Below, piece by piece: positions 62,002 to 64,000 of a stretch of 64,000 nucleotides of DNA; the first letter of the stretch is position 1, and each line of letters opens with the position of its first letter. A program made the translations under genes and the position numbers. This stretch comes from Taudactylus pleione (taxonomy: Eukaryota; Chordata; Amphibia; Anura; Myobatrachidae): the NCBI GenBank assembly GCA_031769625.1, contig JAUIMM010002311.1, forward strand, positions 372,001-436,000. The letters run 5' to 3'. Under the pieces are notes generated by a model. It was given only the letters and a program-made list of their open reading frames with translations, searched no databases and was not told the origin of the DNA.

Positions 62002-64000
62002 AAGCAATGGAAACAACAAAAGCGCATACTTTGTGTTATCTCCTCTTGTAGCAAACACAGACAGCTCAAAATTTCACTGGATGCATTGAAGACCAAGACC
62101 CATAAATGTGATGTGAAATGGTTTTTCTCTCATGTTGTGTTTAAGAGAAAACTGCAATTGCACGTTTTAGGCCAAAATGCATTGAAAGCAATGGAAATAA
62201 CAAAAGCGCATACTTTGTGTTATCTCCTCTTGTAGCAAACACAGACAGCTCAAAATTTCACGAGATGTGTTGAAGACCAAGACCCACAAATGTGATGTGA
62301 AATGGTTATTCTCCCATGTTGCGTTTAAGAGAAAACAGCAATTGCTCATTTTAGGCCAAAATGCATTGAAAGCAATGGAAACAACAAAAGCGCATACTTT
62401 GTGTTATCTCCTCTTGTTGCAAACACAGACAGCTCAAAATTTCACTGGATGTGTTGAAGACCAAGACCCACAAATGTGATGTGAAATGGATTTTCTCCCA
62501 TGTTGCGTTTAAGAGAAAACAGCAATTGCTCATTTTAGGCCAAAATGCTTTGAAAGCAATGGAAACAACAAAAGCGCATACTTTGTGTTATCTCCTCTTG
62601 TAGTAAACACAGACAGCTCAAAATTTCACTGGATGTGTTGAAGACCAAGACACACAAATGTGAAGTGAAATGGTTTTTCTCTCATGTTGTGTTTAAGAGA
62701 AAACTGCAAATGCACATTTTAGGCCAAAATGCATTGAAAGCAATGGAAATAACAAAAGCGCATACTTTGTGTTATCTCCTCTTTTAGCAAACACAGACAG
62801 CTCAAAATTTCACGAGATGTGTTGAAGACCAAGACCCACAAATGTGATGTGAAATGGTTTTTCTCCCATGTTGCATTTAAGAGAAAACAGCAAATGAACG
62901 TTTTAGGCCAAAATGCATTGAAAACAATGGAAACAACAAAAGCGCATACTTTGTGTTATCTCCTCTTGTAGCAAACACAGACAGCTCAAAATTTCACTGG
63001 ATGTGTTGAAGACCAAGACCCACAAATGTGATGTGAAATGGTTTTTCTCTCATGTTGTGTTTAAGAGAAAACTGCAAATGCACGTTTTAGGCCAAAATGC
63101 ATTGAAAGCAATGGAAATAACAAAAGCGCATCCTTTGTGTTATCTCCTCTTGTAGCAAACACAGACAGCTCAAAATTTCACCAGATCTGTTGAAGACCAA
63201 GACCCACAAATGTGTTGTGAAATGGTTTTTCTCTCATGTTGTGTTTAAGAGAAAACAGCAATTGCACGTTTTAGGCCAAAATGCATTGAAAGCAATGGAA
63301 ATAACAAAAGCGCATACTTTGTGTTATCTCCTCTTGTAGCAAACACAGACAGCTCAAAATTTCACCAGATCTGTTGAAGACCAAGACCCACAAATGTGAT
63401 GTAAAATGGTTTTTCTCTCATGTTGTGTTTAAGAGAAAACTGCAATTGCACGTTTTAGGCCAAAATGCATTGAAAGCAATGGAAATAACAAAAGCGCATA
63501 CTTTGTGTTATCTCCTCTTGTAGCAAACAGAGACAGCTCAAAATTTCACGAGATGTGTTGAAGACCAAGACCCACAAATGTGATGTGAAATGGTTTTTCT
63601 CCCATGTTGCGTTTAAGAGAAAACAGCAATTGCTCGTTTTAGGCCAAAATGCATTGAAAGCAATGGAAACAACAAAAGCGCATACTTTGTGTTATCTCCT
63701 CTTGTAGCAAACACAGACAGCTCAAAATTTCACCAGATCTGTTGAAGACCAAGACCCACAAATGTGATGTGAAATGGTTTTTCTCTCATGTTGTGTTTAA
63801 GAGAAAACTGCAATTGCACGTTTTAGGCCAAAATGCATTGAAAGCAATGGAAATAACAAAAGCGCATACTTTGTGTTATCTCCTTTGTAGCAAACACAGA
63901 CAGCTCAAAATTTCACGAGATGTGTTGAAGACCAAGACCCACAAATGTGATGTGAAATGGTTATTCTCCCATGTTGTGTTTAAGAGAAAACAGCAATTGC
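62002..64000 (+). repeat. Right-family HOR unit, truncated by the window end
   Basis: Order: h, d, i, g, j, k-like, l, c', d, c and a partial d from 63842. The k-like monomer at 62922 has the usual TTATCTCC instead of TTAGCTCC. Private changes include GTAGTAAAC, GAAGTGAAATGG and ACAGAGACAGC. The last, incomplete monomer has CTCCTTTGTAGC, a 1-bp loss near 63885. The array continues past the end. Confidence 0.85.

Larger units (their letters stand above)
1..64000 (+). repeat. Continuous 184-bp satellite DNA array with nested higher-order repeats
   Basis: Every base belongs to a head-to-tail copy of one 184-bp monomer, recognisable by AAGCAATGGAAA at its start and TTTTAGGCCAAAATGCATTG at its end. 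About 348 copies are present, all in the same orientation, with no inversion and no inserted mobile element. Copies differ from each other by roughly 1 to 8%, mostly at a fixed set of linked variant sites. Only a handful of 1- to 3-bp length changes occur. Known context: monomers near nucleosome length (about 150-190 bp) in HOR arrays are typical of centromeric or pericentromeric heterochromatin in plants and animals. That this array is a centromere is inference. No canonical CENP-B box, telomere repeat or gene was seen. The array runs off both ends of the window. Confidence 0.99.

Noticed and set aside
1..64000. CRISPR array, because of regular direct repeats
   Set aside because: The repeated unit is 184 bp with no unique spacers; the full period is repeated. 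No cas genes are present.
1..64000. Human alpha satellite or the Arabidopsis centromere repeat
   Set aside because: The 184-bp length and the sequence do not fit 171-bp alpha satellite. Similarity to the 178-bp Arabidopsis repeat is limited to short A-rich and GAAGAC-like words. I could not assign a named family.
1..64000. Canonical CENP-B box
   Set aside because: I looked for the TTCG...CGGGA pattern in both orientations and saw none; the monomer has no CGGGA.

Overview
The whole 64 kb window is one uninterrupted tandem satellite array. The repeat unit is 184 bp, about 38% GC, always in the same orientation, and roughly 348 copies fit in the window. I found no gene, tRNA, rRNA, transposon, CRISPR array or unique-sequence gap. 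Neither edge of the array is reached. This is eukaryotic heterochromatin, most plausibly centromeric or pericentromeric, because nucleosome-sized monomers arranged in nested higher-order repeats (HORs) are typical of such regions. I do not recognise the monomer as a named satellite and cannot place the organism. It is not human alpha satellite, and I see no canonical CENP-B box.

Monomers fall into about a dozen types defined by linked variants. I number the monomer from the AAGCAATGG that starts at base 1. Working letters used throughout: a (CCAGATC, ends CAAATGAACG), b (TGGATG, ends CAGCAAATGCACG), c (CCAGATC, ends CTGCAATTGCACG; c' also has GTAAAATGG, and c'' is a c following c' that has CATACTTT in its head), d (GAGATG, ends CAGCAATTGCTCG), e (TGGATG, usually GGTTATTC, ends CAGCAATTGCTCG), f (CATTCTTT and AATAGTTATT), g (AGACACAC, ends CTGCAAATGCACG). 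The right part adds h (GGATGCATTG plus CCCATAAATG), i (CTTGTTGC, GGATTTTC), j (GAGATG body with an a-type end), k (TTAGCTCC) and l (TGTTGTGAAATGG).

Layout. From 1 to about 32.9 kb the array is built from a 7-monomer HOR, a-b-c-d-e-f-g (1,288 bp), with 10-monomer variants. A 50-monomer superunit of 9,198 bp lies at 1-9198 and again at 9199-18212, the second copy lacking one monomer. A 17-monomer unit (3,128 bp) is repeated twice at 19317-25572. A 5-monomer HOR g-a-b-c-d (920 bp) occupies 24837-28332. From 32.9 kb onward a second HOR family with types h to l takes over. It has 10-, 7- and 12-monomer units, and a 22-monomer superunit (4,048 bp) near 40.8-48.6 kb that recurs in modified form at 53.0-57.2 kb. 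A stretch resembling the left family reappears at about 58.9-62.0 kb.

There is no gene cooperation to describe. The interest lies in how the array evolves: nested duplications, hybrid monomers marking unequal crossovers, a sharp change of HOR family, very strict monomer length, and a two-class pattern in which a 10-bp palindrome is present or absent in runs. All comparisons were made by eye.
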